From Parabacteroides faecis (GTDB lineage: Bacteria > Bacteroidota > Bacteroidia > Bacteroidales > Tannerellaceae), in assembly GCF_014647375.1 (NCBI RefSeq), contig NZ_BMPB01000014.1, forward strand, positions 183,322 to 247,321: 64,000 nt of DNA, in the 5' to 3' direction. A program made the translations under genes and the position numbers. The stretch's first letter is position 1, and the number at the start of each line of letters is the position of its first letter. Positions 32,961 through 41,643 of the stretch are shown here, in pieces. Below the pieces are notes generated by a model. The model ran no database searches. It worked only from the letters and a program-made list of their open reading frames with translations, and was not told the DNA's origin.

Positions 32961-33134
32961 TTACTCTATATTTTTACATGCAGTTTTTTCCGGGCACTGT
33001 TCTTTTACTTCACAGGCCTCACTCACCTTTTTACCTGCGGCCTTCCGCTTAAAAAGCATCCGGACCAGAAAGGCTAAAAATCCTAATAATAGACTCATTA
33101 ACATAATGAGAACAAAGAACGCATATATAAACAT
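32961..33134 (-). CDS. Small single-span membrane protein
   Basis: 57 aa from ATG 33134: one long hydrophobic helix (MFIYAFFVLIMLMSLLLGFL, about residues 1-27), then a basic segment (RMLFKRKAAGKK) and a tail with two Cys (CEVKEQCPEKTAC). No family recognised. Its stop abuts the glycosyltransferase start with no gap, the best evidence that it is real. It might anchor that enzyme to the membrane, but this is speculation. Confidence 0.6.
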   Translation of the reverse strand: MFIYAFFVLIMLMSLLLGFLAFLVRMLFKRKAAGKKVSEACEVKEQCPEKTACKNIE

Positions 33135-33335
33135 ATCCGTCAATGTCTATTTTTCACATTCGATATTCTATTATTAATAATCTTTCTTTGGCACATATTC
33201 ATATACAGACAGTTATTATACCCTATAAAAGTCAATTCTTAATAATGGAATATTGATTCTGAAATATAGCTATTGTTTGGTACAAAGTTATATCAGTACT
33301 TTGTAACATCAAATAAACAATAAAAAGAAAAGTAA

Positions 33336-34481
33336 ATGAACAAGTATTTATTGCGCAATTTTCTTTATGCCATCTGCGTGGCCACCTTGTTGTTTGCCTG
33401 CGATGACAATGATGATTCCGATGGTTCCGGAATGAGCGGAATCTATTCCAACAAGTTGAGCGCACCTGAAGGCGGCAACACATTGACCCTGACTTACAGT
33501 GGACGTGAGTTCATCGGTAAGGACGTCTCCTTTAAAATGACCAATGACAACACGGCTAACATCACTTTACATGGTATTCTCCCCGGAGAAACCACGACTC
33601 TGCTTGAAAACGTGGCTATTTCGGCCGGAAGCAACGGTTATTCTTTTTCCGGAAACGGGACAGGAACAAACGGGACCTCTTTTTCCTATACCGGTTCTGT
33701 CGAAAAAAGTAAAATGACTTTGGCTCTGACCGATGTGAAAGTTGCTACCAACCAACTGACTTCAAACGGCAACTGGTATCCGGTGCTGGGAGAATATACC
33801 TTGATGCGCTGTGCATTTCATCTGGTGACCGATAATGCCCTCTTAGCACAGTTTGCTCCCATGCTGGAACCTATTGTCGGGAATCTGATCTGTTGGTTTA
33901 TCAATGAAGTCACTTTCAATCCGGACGGTAATATCACGGCCCGTTATGCCACCATGCCGGAAGGCAAGGCGATCGGCGACCTCATCCAACTTCCCCCAAA
34001 CAGACAGGACAGCGAATGGATCTCCTCTCCGATCAATCTGGCATCTTATTATGTAAAAGACGATTCGGGGCTTTATATCGTCCCCAATATCGATATGATC
34101 CTCTACCAGATCGAGCAAAACAAGACCAAAGCCGACGGAGGCTTGGATGCTGCCGTTATCGCTGCCGTCTACCAGCAACTGAACAAATGGAGTACGACAG
34201 GTATCCGGATGAATATCCGTAAAAACTCAGAAACTCCATCCAATAATATGGGCAACCTGATTGCTTACAAAGGCGACATATTCCTGTTCATCGATAAGGA
34301 AGAGATAGAAGCCTTCCTCCCTTTATTACCACTGGTAAAAGATCTGCTGCCGGAAGATATGCTCGGCGGTTCACTGGGATCGATGATAGGACCTTTGCTC
34401 GACATACTGGCGAACAGCCTGCAACAGACGAAAACACTGGAAATGGGCATGATGTTGAGCAAACAAAAGGATATACAATAA
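33336..34481 (+). CDS. DUF4925-like surface lipoprotein
   Basis: 381 aa. Signal peptide with lipobox LLFAC (Cys at residue 22) followed by an Asp-rich stretch (DDNDDSDGSG) typical of surface-exported Bacteroidetes lipoproteins. Then a beta-rich domain (MSGIYSNKLSAPEGGNTLTL, GREFIGKDVSFKMTNDNTA) and a helical C-terminal half rich in Leu and Pro (LPLVKDLLPEDMLGGSLGSM). I associate this with DUF4925 but with moderate certainty. It lies 18 bp before a TonB-dependent receptor gene, suggesting a substrate-capture partner. Confidence 0.8.
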   Translation: MNKYLLRNFLYAICVATLLFACDDNDDSDGSGMSGIYSNKLSAPEGGNTLTLTYSGREFIGKDVSFKMTNDNTANITLHGILPGETTTLLENVAISAGSNGYSFSGNGTGTNGTSFSYTGSVEKSKMTLALTDVKVATNQLTSNGNWYPVLGEYTLMRCAFHLVTDNALLAQFAPMLEPIVGNLICWFINEVTFNPDGNITARYATMPEGKAIGDLIQLPPNRQDSEWISSPINLASYYVKDDSGLYIVPNIDMILYQIEQNKTKADGGLDAAVIAAVYQQLNKWSTTGIRMNIRKNSETPSNNMGNLIAYKGDIFLFIDKEEIEAFLPLLPLVKDLLPEDMLGGSLGSMIGPLLDILANSLQQTKTLEMGMMLSKQKDIQ

Positions 34482-34499
34482 TAAACAAAGAGTACAGAC

Positions 34500-37313
34500 A
34501 TGAAAAAATATACTATATTATTTTTACTGGCCCTTCTGAGCATCCCCTCTTTCGGGCAGATCATGAAAGGATTTGTGTATGACAAAGAGACCAATGAGCC
34601 GCTGGCGGGTGTCAACATTACTTTCAAAAGAATCAGCGGAGAAACAAACGGAACGATCTCGGAAGCAGACGGTTCATACCAGATCAACTTGCCGGAAGGC
34701 GGTGTCGACCTGCTGTTCAGTTATATCGGTTACGAAAATGAGCAGGTTCCGGTCGTGATCAACCGCAATGAAACAAAGACGCAGAATATATTCATGCGTA
34801 TCAAAGCCAACCTGCTGGGCGACGTCGTGGTCAGTGCCGGACGTTTCGAGCAGAAGCTGAGTAACGTAACGGTCTCCATGGATCTGCTGAAAGCCGAGGA
34901 TATTACCAAACAGGCTCCTACCGACCTGAGTGCGACACTGAACACGATGCCCGGTGTGGATATCAATGACAAACAACCTTCTATCCGCGGAGGGAACGGC
35001 TGGACATACGGTGTCGGTTCACGCAGTATGGTACTGATCGACGGAATGAGTGCACTTACTTCCGGGACCGGTATCATCAACTGGAACATTGTTCCGCTGG
35101 AAAATATCGAACAGGTGGAAGTGATGAAGGGAGCTTCGTCGGTACTTTACGGATCATCCGCCCTGAACGGAGTGATCAATATCCGTACAAAACGCCCGGG
35201 TCTTACACCAGTCACGACTTTACGCACTTATTTAGGTATCTACGGAGATCCGGAGAACGAAGAATACCGGTGGAGCGACAAATCATTCTGGAAAGAAGGC
35301 AAATACGAAGTGGAACCATTCCTGCGTAAGAACGTATTTTCAGGTATCCGCAATCCGATATATGAAGGAGTCGATTTCTCACATGCCCGCCGCGTCGGCA
35401 ATTTCGACCTTTCTGCCGGATTGAACATGTTCACGGATGAAGGATATAAAAAACAGGGATACAACAAACGTTTCCGTGCCGGAGGCAACCTGACTTACCA
35501 CCAGCCGATGAACGACGGCAATTTGCTCAACTATGGATTCAACGTCAACTATATGAGCGATAAATATGCCGATTTCTTCCTGTGGCGTTCTCCGAAAGAT
35601 GTTTATGAGCCGTCTCCTATCGCCAATATGGGACGCGAAGCAAATACATTTTATATCGACCCGTTCTTTAATTTTACCAATCCGAACAACAATACATCAC
35701 ATAAGGTAAAGGCCCGTTTCTATTATCGCGGGGACAATATTGCTGACGGATCAAACAACGATGCATCCATTACAGATATTCTCGGGAATATGGGGACGGA
35801 TGTCGGTGCCATCACAGGGATCGTGCAAAATGTACAGAACGGTGATTACAGCATGTTCTATCCGATCATCCAACCGGCTTTGCAGGGTGACCTGAACGGG
35901 CTGGTAAACGGAACGACCAATATCCTGGGACAGATATTCCCTACAGCTACTACAGCCGATTACTGCGACTTGCTTTCATGGGTTATGAAACGCGGTATTC
36001 CGAGCAGTACGTCCGATCTGGTCCCCTGGTTGTCGAATGCGATCAACCCGAAATCCGATCCGGTCAGTATCGACAAGAACTATACGTATTATCTGGATTA
36101 CCAGTTCAATAAGAAATGGGATAACGGCACACAGATCACAGCCGGCGCCACTTACGAACATATGCGTAGTACCTCGGTGACAACCGGCAACCATGACAGC
36201 GATAATGCCGCCATGTTCTTTCAGTACGACCAGCGCTTTTTCGATCGTCTGAGCGTATCAGCCGGTATGCGTGCGGAATATTACCGTGTCGATGATTTCC
36301 TGCGCGAAGCAGATACAAAGATATTCGGAACTAAGATACCGGTAAAGCCGATCTTCCGTGCGGGACTGAACTATCAGTTGGCCGACTACAGCTTTATCCG
36401 TGCCAGCTTCGGACAAGGTTACCGTTATCCTTCCCTGACAGAAAAATATGCCCGTAAGGATATCGGTGGTGTCGGCGTATTCCCGAACAATGAAGTAAGG
36501 GCAGAAAAAGGGGTGAACGCCGAACTGGGTATCAAGCAGGGATATAAATTCGGTAACCTGATGGGATTCTTCGATGTAGCCGGTTTCTACACACAATATA
36601 CGGATATGATCGAATTCCGTTTCGGCTTCTTCGATCCCAATTCGTATGCATATGCAAATAGTACGAAGGAAATTCTGGGTATCATCGCACAGGGACAGAT
36701 GCCGGGTATCGGAGCACAGTTCTACAACGTATCCAAAGCACGTATCTACGGGGCAGAGATAAGTACGAACGGTTTCTATAACTTCAATGCCGACACCAAA
36801 CTATCCTATAACCTGGGATATGTTTTCATCGAACCGGAAGATGCCGATTACAAGGAGAAGAACGAAATCGAAGCACAGTACAACGATCCTCTCCGTGCAA
36901 AAGAAAAATCCAATGATTCCAAGTATCTGAAATACCGTCAGAAACATACGGTGAAAGGTGTTGTCGACCTGCAATGGAAACGCCTGAACCTTGGAATGAA
37001 CGTTACCTGGAAAAGCAAAATGCTGGCCGTCGACTACCTGATGGTGGACGAACGGGAAAAAGAACAGCCGGATGCCATGGAATATATCCGACAACTCCTG
37101 TACGGAAATATCGGTGGGGAAACGCTCAATACGTACTGGAAAGAAAAGAATACGGATTACTGTGTAGTCGACCTGCGTGCAGGTGTGAAAATAACGAAGG
37201 ACGTGTCGTTCCAGTTCATGATCAATAATCTGTTCAATAAAGAATATTGCACACGTCCGATGCTTGTTTCGGCACCACGGACCTATGTGATGCAACTGAA
37301 TATGTCATTCTGA
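34500..37313 (+). CDS. TonB-dependent receptor with carboxypeptidase-like N-terminal domain
   Basis: 937 aa. Signal peptide (MKKYTILFLLALLSIPSFGQ), carboxypeptidase-regulatory-like domain (about 21-105, GFVYDKETNEPLAGVNITFK), plug (about 112-245, with PSIRGGNGWTYGVGSRSMVL and VLYGSSALNGVINIRTK) and a barrel ending in Phe (MQLNMSF). There is no STN domain and no SusD partner, so it is not a classic SusC. The plug/barrel style resembles siderophore, haem or cobalamin receptors. It is co-transcribed with the DUF4925-like lipoprotein and followed by a strong terminator. The substrate is unknown. Confidence 0.93.
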   Translation: MKKYTILFLLALLSIPSFGQIMKGFVYDKETNEPLAGVNITFKRISGETNGTISEADGSYQINLPEGGVDLLFSYIGYENEQVPVVINRNETKTQNIFMRIKANLLGDVVVSAGRFEQKLSNVTVSMDLLKAEDITKQAPTDLSATLNTMPGVDINDKQPSIRGGNGWTYGVGSRSMVLIDGMSALTSGTGIINWNIVPLENIEQVEVMKGASSVLYGSSALNGVINIRTKRPGLTPVTTLRTYLGIYGDPENEEYRWSDKSFWKEGKYEVEPFLRKNVFSGIRNPIYEGVDFSHARRVGNFDLSAGLNMFTDEGYKKQGYNKRFRAGGNLTYHQPMNDGNLLNYGFNVNYMSDKYADFFLWRSPKDVYEPSPIANMGREANTFYIDPFFNFTNPNNNTSHKVKARFYYRGDNIADGSNNDASITDILGNMGTDVGAITGIVQNVQNGDYSMFYPIIQPALQGDLNGLVNGTTNILGQIFPTATTADYCDLLSWVMKRGIPSSTSDLVPWLSNAINPKSDPVSIDKNYTYYLDYQFNKKWDNGTQITAGATYEHMRSTSVTTGNHDSDNAAMFFQYDQRFFDRLSVSAGMRAEYYRVDDFLREADTKIFGTKIPVKPIFRAGLNYQLADYSFIRASFGQGYRYPSLTEKYARKDIGGVGVFPNNEVRAEKGVNAELGIKQGYKFGNLMGFFDVAGFYTQYTDMIEFRFGFFDPNSYAYANSTKEILGIIAQGQMPGIGAQFYNVSKARIYGAEISTNGFYNFNADTKLSYNLGYVFIEPEDADYKEKNEIEAQYNDPLRAKEKSNDSKYLKYRQKHTVKGVVDLQWKRLNLGMNVTWKSKMLAVDYLMVDEREKEQPDAMEYIRQLLYGNIGGETLNTYWKEKNTDYCVVDLRAGVKITKDVSFQFMINNLFNKEYCTRPMLVSAPRTYVMQLNMSF

Positions 37314-37332
37314 TAAACCACTAATAATTAGA

Positions 37333-37375
37333 AAGCCCTGCCGACACGATAATCCGGCAGGGCTTAATTTTTTAT
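37333..37375 (+). terminator. Rho-independent terminator after the TonB-dependent receptor
   Basis: Perfect 11-bp stem (AAGCCCTGCCG / CGGCAGGGCTT) with an 11-nt loop, followed by AATTTTTTAT. It lies 19 bp after the receptor stop and may also serve the convergent purN. Confidence 0.9.
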
Positions 37376-37387
37376 ATCACTTTTCAG

Positions 37388-37951
37388 TTATTTCAACAAA
37401 TCTTCGATCACATGCGGATAATGGGCATATTCCAGCGCATGCACCTTGGTAGCGACCTCGTCCGGCGTATCGGTAGGCAACACTTCACATTCAGCCTGAA
37501 AAATGACATCACCTTCGTCGTAATTTTCATTGATATAATGTATCGTAATACCCGATTCCTTCTCTCCGGCAGCCACTACGGCCTCATGCACATGCATGCC
37601 ATACATGCCCTTTCCGCCATGTTTCGGCAATAAAGCCGGATGAATATTAATGATCTTACCCGGATAAGCACCCAGTAACGCATCCGATATCTTATTCATA
37701 AAACCGGCCAGGACGATCAGATCGACCTGATATTCCGCCAGTTTCGCCAGGACAGGCGTTCCCTCCACAAATTCATCACGGGAAAACACAAAGGAAGGAA
37801 TTCCCAGTTTATTGACACGGGCATGCACGCCCACATTCTTATTATTGGACAAAACAACTGCTACTTTAACAGTTTCACTTTTAGAGAAATACCGGGCTAT
37901 ATTTTCGGCATTCGTACCCGAACCGGATGCAAAAATTGCTACGTTTTTCAT
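37388..37951 (-). CDS. purN: Phosphoribosylglycinamide formyltransferase
   Basis: 187 aa. MKNVAIFASGSGTNAENIAR binds the phosphate of GAR; the catalytic triad is suggested by Asn and His in IINIHPALLPKHGGKGMYG and Asp in NENYDEGDVIFQ. It uses 10-formyltetrahydrofolate to formylate GAR, the third step of purine synthesis. It is divergent from acpP. A direct repeat of TTTTAGTGCA (37963 and 38005) lies in the shared upstream region and might be regulatory. Confidence 0.95.
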   Translation of the reverse strand: MKNVAIFASGSGTNAENIARYFSKSETVKVAVVLSNNKNVGVHARVNKLGIPSFVFSRDEFVEGTPVLAKLAEYQVDLIVLAGFMNKISDALLGAYPGKIINIHPALLPKHGGKGMYGMHVHEAVVAAGEKESGITIHYINENYDEGDVIFQAECEVLPTDTPDEVATKVHALEYAHYPHVIEDLLK

Positions 37952-38105
37952 ATTTTCCTATGTTTTAGTGCACACGAAAAGAAAAAATGTGCAGTTTTCC
38001 GTATTTTTAGTGCATTAAATTTGTTTTGTAACATAAAAAATTCTTTTCTTTGCACTGCAAATTTAAAAAGTATATTCGTATTTATTAATCTAAATTGAAA
38101 AAGTT

Positions 38106-38342
38106 ATGTCTGAAGTTGCATCTAGAGTAAAAGCTATCATCGTTGATAAGTTAAGTGTTGAAGAAACAGAAGTTACAAACGAAGCAAGCTTTACTAATGA
38201 TTTAGGAGCAGACTCTCTTGACACTGTAGAGTTGATTATGGAATTCGAAAAGGAATTCGGTATTTCAATTCCTGATGATCAGGCAGAAAAGATTACAACA
38301 GTAGGCGACGCAGTTGCTTATATCGAAGCTAACGCGAAGTAA
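38106..38342 (+). CDS. acpP: Acyl carrier protein
   Basis: 78 aa, acidic. The phosphopantetheine attachment Ser37 lies in [19 protein letters not shown]. It carries acyl intermediates in fatty-acid synthesis. It is the first gene of the acpP-fabF-rnc operon, with 21 bp to fabF. A -7-like TTTCTTTG (38045-38052) lies upstream, one mismatch from consensus. Codon use is strongly biased, as expected for a highly expressed gene. Confidence 0.97.
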   Translation: MSEVASRVKAIIVDKLSVEETEVTNEASFTNDLGADSLDTVELIMEFEKEFGISIPDDQAEKITTVGDAVAYIEANAK

Positions 38343-38363
38343 TCAATCCTTTTAATTAAAGGT

Positions 38364-39629
38364 ATGGAATTAAAAAGAGTTGTAGTAACAGGTCTTGGTG
38401 CCATTACTCCTCTTGGTAATACCCTCGCAGAAACATGGGAGGGTATTATCAATGGGAAGAGTGGAGCCGGTCCTATTACGCAGTTTGATGCATCCAAATT
38501 CAAGACACAATTTGCATGCGAAGTTAAAGGTTTCGATCCGTTATCAGTAATGGATCGTAAGGAAGTCCGCAAGTGTGACCGTTATAGTTTATATGCAATA
38601 AATGCTGCAAAACAAGCAATCGAAGATGCAGCTATGGACCTGGATAAAGAAGATAAGGACCGTATCGGCGTTATTTTTGCTTCCGGTATCGGCGGTATCA
38701 AGACATTTGAAGAAGAAGTTTTAGGATATGCGAAAACAAAAGATACGATCGGACCGAAATTCAACCCGTTCTTCATCCCAAAGATGATTGCGGACATCGC
38801 AGCCGGACATATCTCCATGCTTTATGGGTTTCATGGTCCTAACTTTGCTACAGTGTCAGCTTGTGCCTCTTCTACCAATGCAATCGCTGATGCATGCAAC
38901 TATATCCGTTTGGGTAAAGCCAATGTGATTGTAACAGGTGGTGCGGAAGCTGCTATTGCAGATTCAGGTGTCGGCGGGTTCAACTCGATGAATGCGCTTT
39001 CGACTCGTAACGACTCACCCGAAACAGCCTCTCGTCCGTTCAGCGCAAGTCGCGACGGTTTCGTTATGGGAGAAGGTGGAGCCTGTTTGATTTTGGAAGA
39101 GATGGAACACGCTTTGGCTCGTGGAGCTAAAATATATGCCGAGATCGCAGGAACAGGATTATCTGCTGATGCATACCATCTGACAGCCTCTCATCCTGAG
39201 GGATTAGGAGCGAAGTTAGTGATGCGTAATGCACTGGAAGATGCAGAAATGGCTCCGGAAGATATCGATTATATCAATGTTCACGGAACATCTACTCCGG
39301 TAGGAGATGTTTCAGAAGTAAAAGCGATCAAAGAAGTTTTTGGGGATCACGCTTACAAGCTGAATATCAGTTCAACAAAGTCTATGACTGGTCATTTATT
39401 AGGTGCGGCCGGAGCCATCGAAGCTATGTTCTGCATCATGGCAATTAAAGATGGAATCATTCCTCCGACTATCAATCATGCAGATGGCGACGATGATCCT
39501 GAAATAGATTATAAACTGAATTTCACATTCAATAAAGCTCAAAAACGAGAAATACGGGCGGCATTATCCAATACATTCGGATTTGGCGGCCATAATGCTT
39601 GTGCTATTGTTAAAAAATTTGTGAAGTAA
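38364..39629 (+). CDS. fabF: 3-oxoacyl-[acyl-carrier-protein] synthase II
   Basis: 421 aa. Ketosynthase with the active-site Cys167 in TVSACASSTNAIADACNYI, His in INVHGTSTPVGD and the Lys/His pair in SSTKSMTGHLLGAAGAIEAM. It condenses malonyl-ACP with acyl-ACP during chain elongation. It lies between acpP and rnc in the classic order and is separated from rnc by one base. Confidence 0.97.
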   Translation: MELKRVVVTGLGAITPLGNTLAETWEGIINGKSGAGPITQFDASKFKTQFACEVKGFDPLSVMDRKEVRKCDRYSLYAINAAKQAIEDAAMDLDKEDKDRIGVIFASGIGGIKTFEEEVLGYAKTKDTIGPKFNPFFIPKMIADIAAGHISMLYGFHGPNFATVSACASSTNAIADACNYIRLGKANVIVTGGAEAAIADSGVGGFNSMNALSTRNDSPETASRPFSASRDGFVMGEGGACLILEEMEHALARGAKIYAEIAGTGLSADAYHLTASHPEGLGAKLVMRNALEDAEMAPEDIDYINVHGTSTPVGDVSEVKAIKEVFGDHAYKLNISSTKSMTGHLLGAAGAIEAMFCIMAIKDGIIPPTINHADGDDDPEIDYKLNFTFNKAQKREIRAALSNTFGFGGHNACAIVKKFVK

Positions 39630-39630
39630 C

Positions 39631-40548
39631 GTGTTTACACAACTATACAAAAAGATAAGGCTTCTTAAACACAAGAATAAGGAGCCTTATTCTTCTTTAT
39701 ATAAGATACTGGGATTTTACCCCGATAACATCCACGTTTATGAACAGGCTTTCCTGCATAAATCTTCCTCGGTGGAAGCCAGCGACGGGAAATGGCTGAA
39801 TAACGAACGACTGGAGTTCTTGGGTGATGCCATATTGGATGCCGTTGTGGCAGACATTGTGTATAAACATTTTCAAAACAAACGGGAAGGTTTCCTGACC
39901 AATACCCGTTCCAAAATCGTTCAACGCGAAACACTCAACCGCGTGGCTGTCGAACTGGGTCTCGACAAGATGGTCGTTTACTCCGCCAAGCTGAGTTCGC
40001 ACAACAATCACATGTACGGAAATGCACTGGAAGCATTGATCGGGGCAATCTACCTGGATCAAGGCTACAGTACCTGCTACAATTTCGTTGAGAATGTGAT
40101 TATCAGAAAATACATCGACCTGGATAATATTGCCCGCAAAGAGGTTAACTTCAAGTCCAGCCTGATCGAATGGAGTCAGAAGAACAAGCTGGAGATCACA
40201 TTCGACCTGATAGAATCATTCACCGACAACGACGGGAATCCAGTCTTCCAGACAGGTGTCACCCTGGCCGATATGCAAATCGGCGTCGGCATCGGTTACT
40301 CCAAAAAAGAATCGCAGCAGAATGCCGCCAAAATGGCGGTCAAGAAACTGCGTACCGACAAAGCTTTCCAACAATTCATCTCTGAACTGAAGAAAAAGCA
40401 GACCGGCGAAAGTACTGCCGATCATGAGTTTGAGGATCTTCCGGAGGAGGATGCGACGACGGAGCATGAGCCGATACCCGCAGAACAAACGAAGAGTAGC
40501 CATATACCCGAATGTATCGACGCTACGATCAATGAAGAAGTCCGGTAA
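39631..40548 (+). CDS. rnc: Ribonuclease III
   Basis: 305 aa with a GTG start one base after the fabF stop. The catalytic signature is LNNERLEFLGDAILDAVVAD (about 56-75) with the second acidic cluster at NALEALIGAIYLDQGY. A dsRNA-binding domain follows (about 170-240), ending in ESQQNAAKMAVKKLRTDKAF. The last 60 residues are an acidic, Glu/Thr-rich tail (DHEFEDLPEEDATTEHEPIP) beyond the usual family end. It processes rRNA precursors and other double-stranded RNA. Confidence 0.95.
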   Translation: MFTQLYKKIRLLKHKNKEPYSSLYKILGFYPDNIHVYEQAFLHKSSSVEASDGKWLNNERLEFLGDAILDAVVADIVYKHFQNKREGFLTNTRSKIVQRETLNRVAVELGLDKMVVYSAKLSSHNNHMYGNALEALIGAIYLDQGYSTCYNFVENVIIRKYIDLDNIARKEVNFKSSLIEWSQKNKLEITFDLIESFTDNDGNPVFQTGVTLADMQIGVGIGYSKKESQQNAAKMAVKKLRTDKAFQQFISELKKKQTGESTADHEFEDLPEEDATTEHEPIPAEQTKSSHIPECIDATINEEVR

Positions 40549-41562
40549 TTACTTACCGAACGAAATTCCCATTCTTTCTCCCTGAATAATCAGGTCATTT
40601 TCCGGAGTGACCAGTTTCAACTTGCCTGCTACTTCCGACAAGGCTATCGATTCCACCTTATCCCCCTTCATACAGACCATACGTCCGAACTGGCGGTTGG
40701 CGATCAGTTCCGTAGCATGCCCGCCTAGCCGGGTGGCCAAATTACGGTCGAAAGGCGAAGGATTACCGCCACGCTGGATATACCCCAGTACGGTATCGCG
40801 GGATTCTATGCCTGTAGCTGCCTCTATTGTACGGGTAATGTAGTCGGAAGGACGTTTCTTTTCGGGTGTTGCCACTCCCTCGGCAACGACAACGATCGAA
40901 TAGGGTTTGCCACGATGGGCACGGTCGAGGATTGTCTGGTTCACCTTATCCATATCATATCCCAGCTCCGGCAGTAAGATCACATCTGCACCACCCGCCA
41001 TTCCGGCATACAAGGCGATCCATCCGGCATGATGCCCCATTACTTCCACCACCATCACCCGTTTATGGGAACTGGCAGTCGAATGCAGGCGGTCGATTGC
41101 ATCCGTTGCAATATTGACAGCCGTATCGAAACCAAAAGTTATATCCGTTCCCCAGACGTCATTATCGATCGTCTTGGGCACACCGATAATATTCAGGCCG
41201 AGAGCCGAAAGCATACCGGCAGTCTTCTGCGTGCCGTTTCCACCGATACAGACCAGGCAATCTAATCCTAATTCTTCATAATTCTGTATAATGACCTGCG
41301 GCTTTTCGCTTTCCCCGGAAGCGAGTAACTTACGAAACGGTTTTTCGCGGGAAGTTCCGAGAATCGTTCCGCCCAGGTTCAGGATACCGGACAGGCTGCG
41401 TTCATCGAACGATTGAATATCTTTGTTCAGCAGTCCAACAAAACCACTATGAATTCCGATCACTTCCATGCCATAATGCATTATGGCTGTTTTACCGACA
41501 CCACGAATCGTTGCGTTTATACCGGGACAATCACCCCCCGAAGAAAGGATACCTATTTTCAT
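40549..41562 (-). CDS. pfkA: 6-phosphofructokinase
   Basis: 337 aa. MKIGILSSGGDCPGINATIR is the PfkA N-terminus; the substrate site is PKTIDNDVWGTDITFGFDTA, with MVVEVMGHHAGWIALYAG and GYIQRGGNPSPFDRNLATR following. It phosphorylates fructose 6-phosphate in glycolysis. The donor-site residues are mixed: GGNG at 107-110 (Gly110 as in ATP enzymes, but Asn109 replaces the usual Asp) and Lys130 in PKTIDND (as in PPi enzymes). Its stop abuts the rnc stop. It is divergent from the GH3-family gene. Confidence 0.95.
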   Translation of the reverse strand: MKIGILSSGGDCPGINATIRGVGKTAIMHYGMEVIGIHSGFVGLLNKDIQSFDERSLSGILNLGGTILGTSREKPFRKLLASGESEKPQVIIQNYEELGLDCLVCIGGNGTQKTAGMLSALGLNIIGVPKTIDNDVWGTDITFGFDTAVNIATDAIDRLHSTASSHKRVMVVEVMGHHAGWIALYAGMAGGADVILLPELGYDMDKVNQTILDRAHRGKPYSIVVVAEGVATPEKKRPSDYITRTIEAATGIESRDTVLGYIQRGGNPSPFDRNLATRLGGHATELIANRQFGRMVCMKGDKVESIALSEVAGKLKLVTPENDLIIQGERMGISFGK

Positions 41563-41585
41563 TGTTTTGTTAATTATGTATGCAA

Positions 41586-41593
41586 CAAAGATA
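41586..41593 (-). promoter_or_regulatory. -7 promoter element for pfkA
   Basis: TATCTTTG on the minus strand, a perfect match, 24 bp before the pfkA start. Confidence 0.75.
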
Positions 41594-41612
41594 TAAATAA
41601 AAAGAGAATGCC

Positions 41613-41620
41613 TACATTTG
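41613..41620 (+). promoter_or_regulatory. -7 promoter element for the GH3-family gene
   Basis: TACATTTG, a perfect match, 23 bp before ATG 41644. It shows that the longer upstream frame from 41413 is not used. Confidence 0.75.
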
Positions 41621-41643
41621 CAACCAATACAAATAAAAAGAGC

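Noticed and set aside
36801-37295. 164-codon open frame opposite the TonB receptor
   Set aside because: His/Phe-rich shadow of barrel-strand codons; no supporting signals.
41413-41643. 77-residue N-terminal extension of the GH3-family protein
   Set aside because: It overlaps pfkA on the opposite strand and crosses both divergent promoters; family members start near MDILTN.
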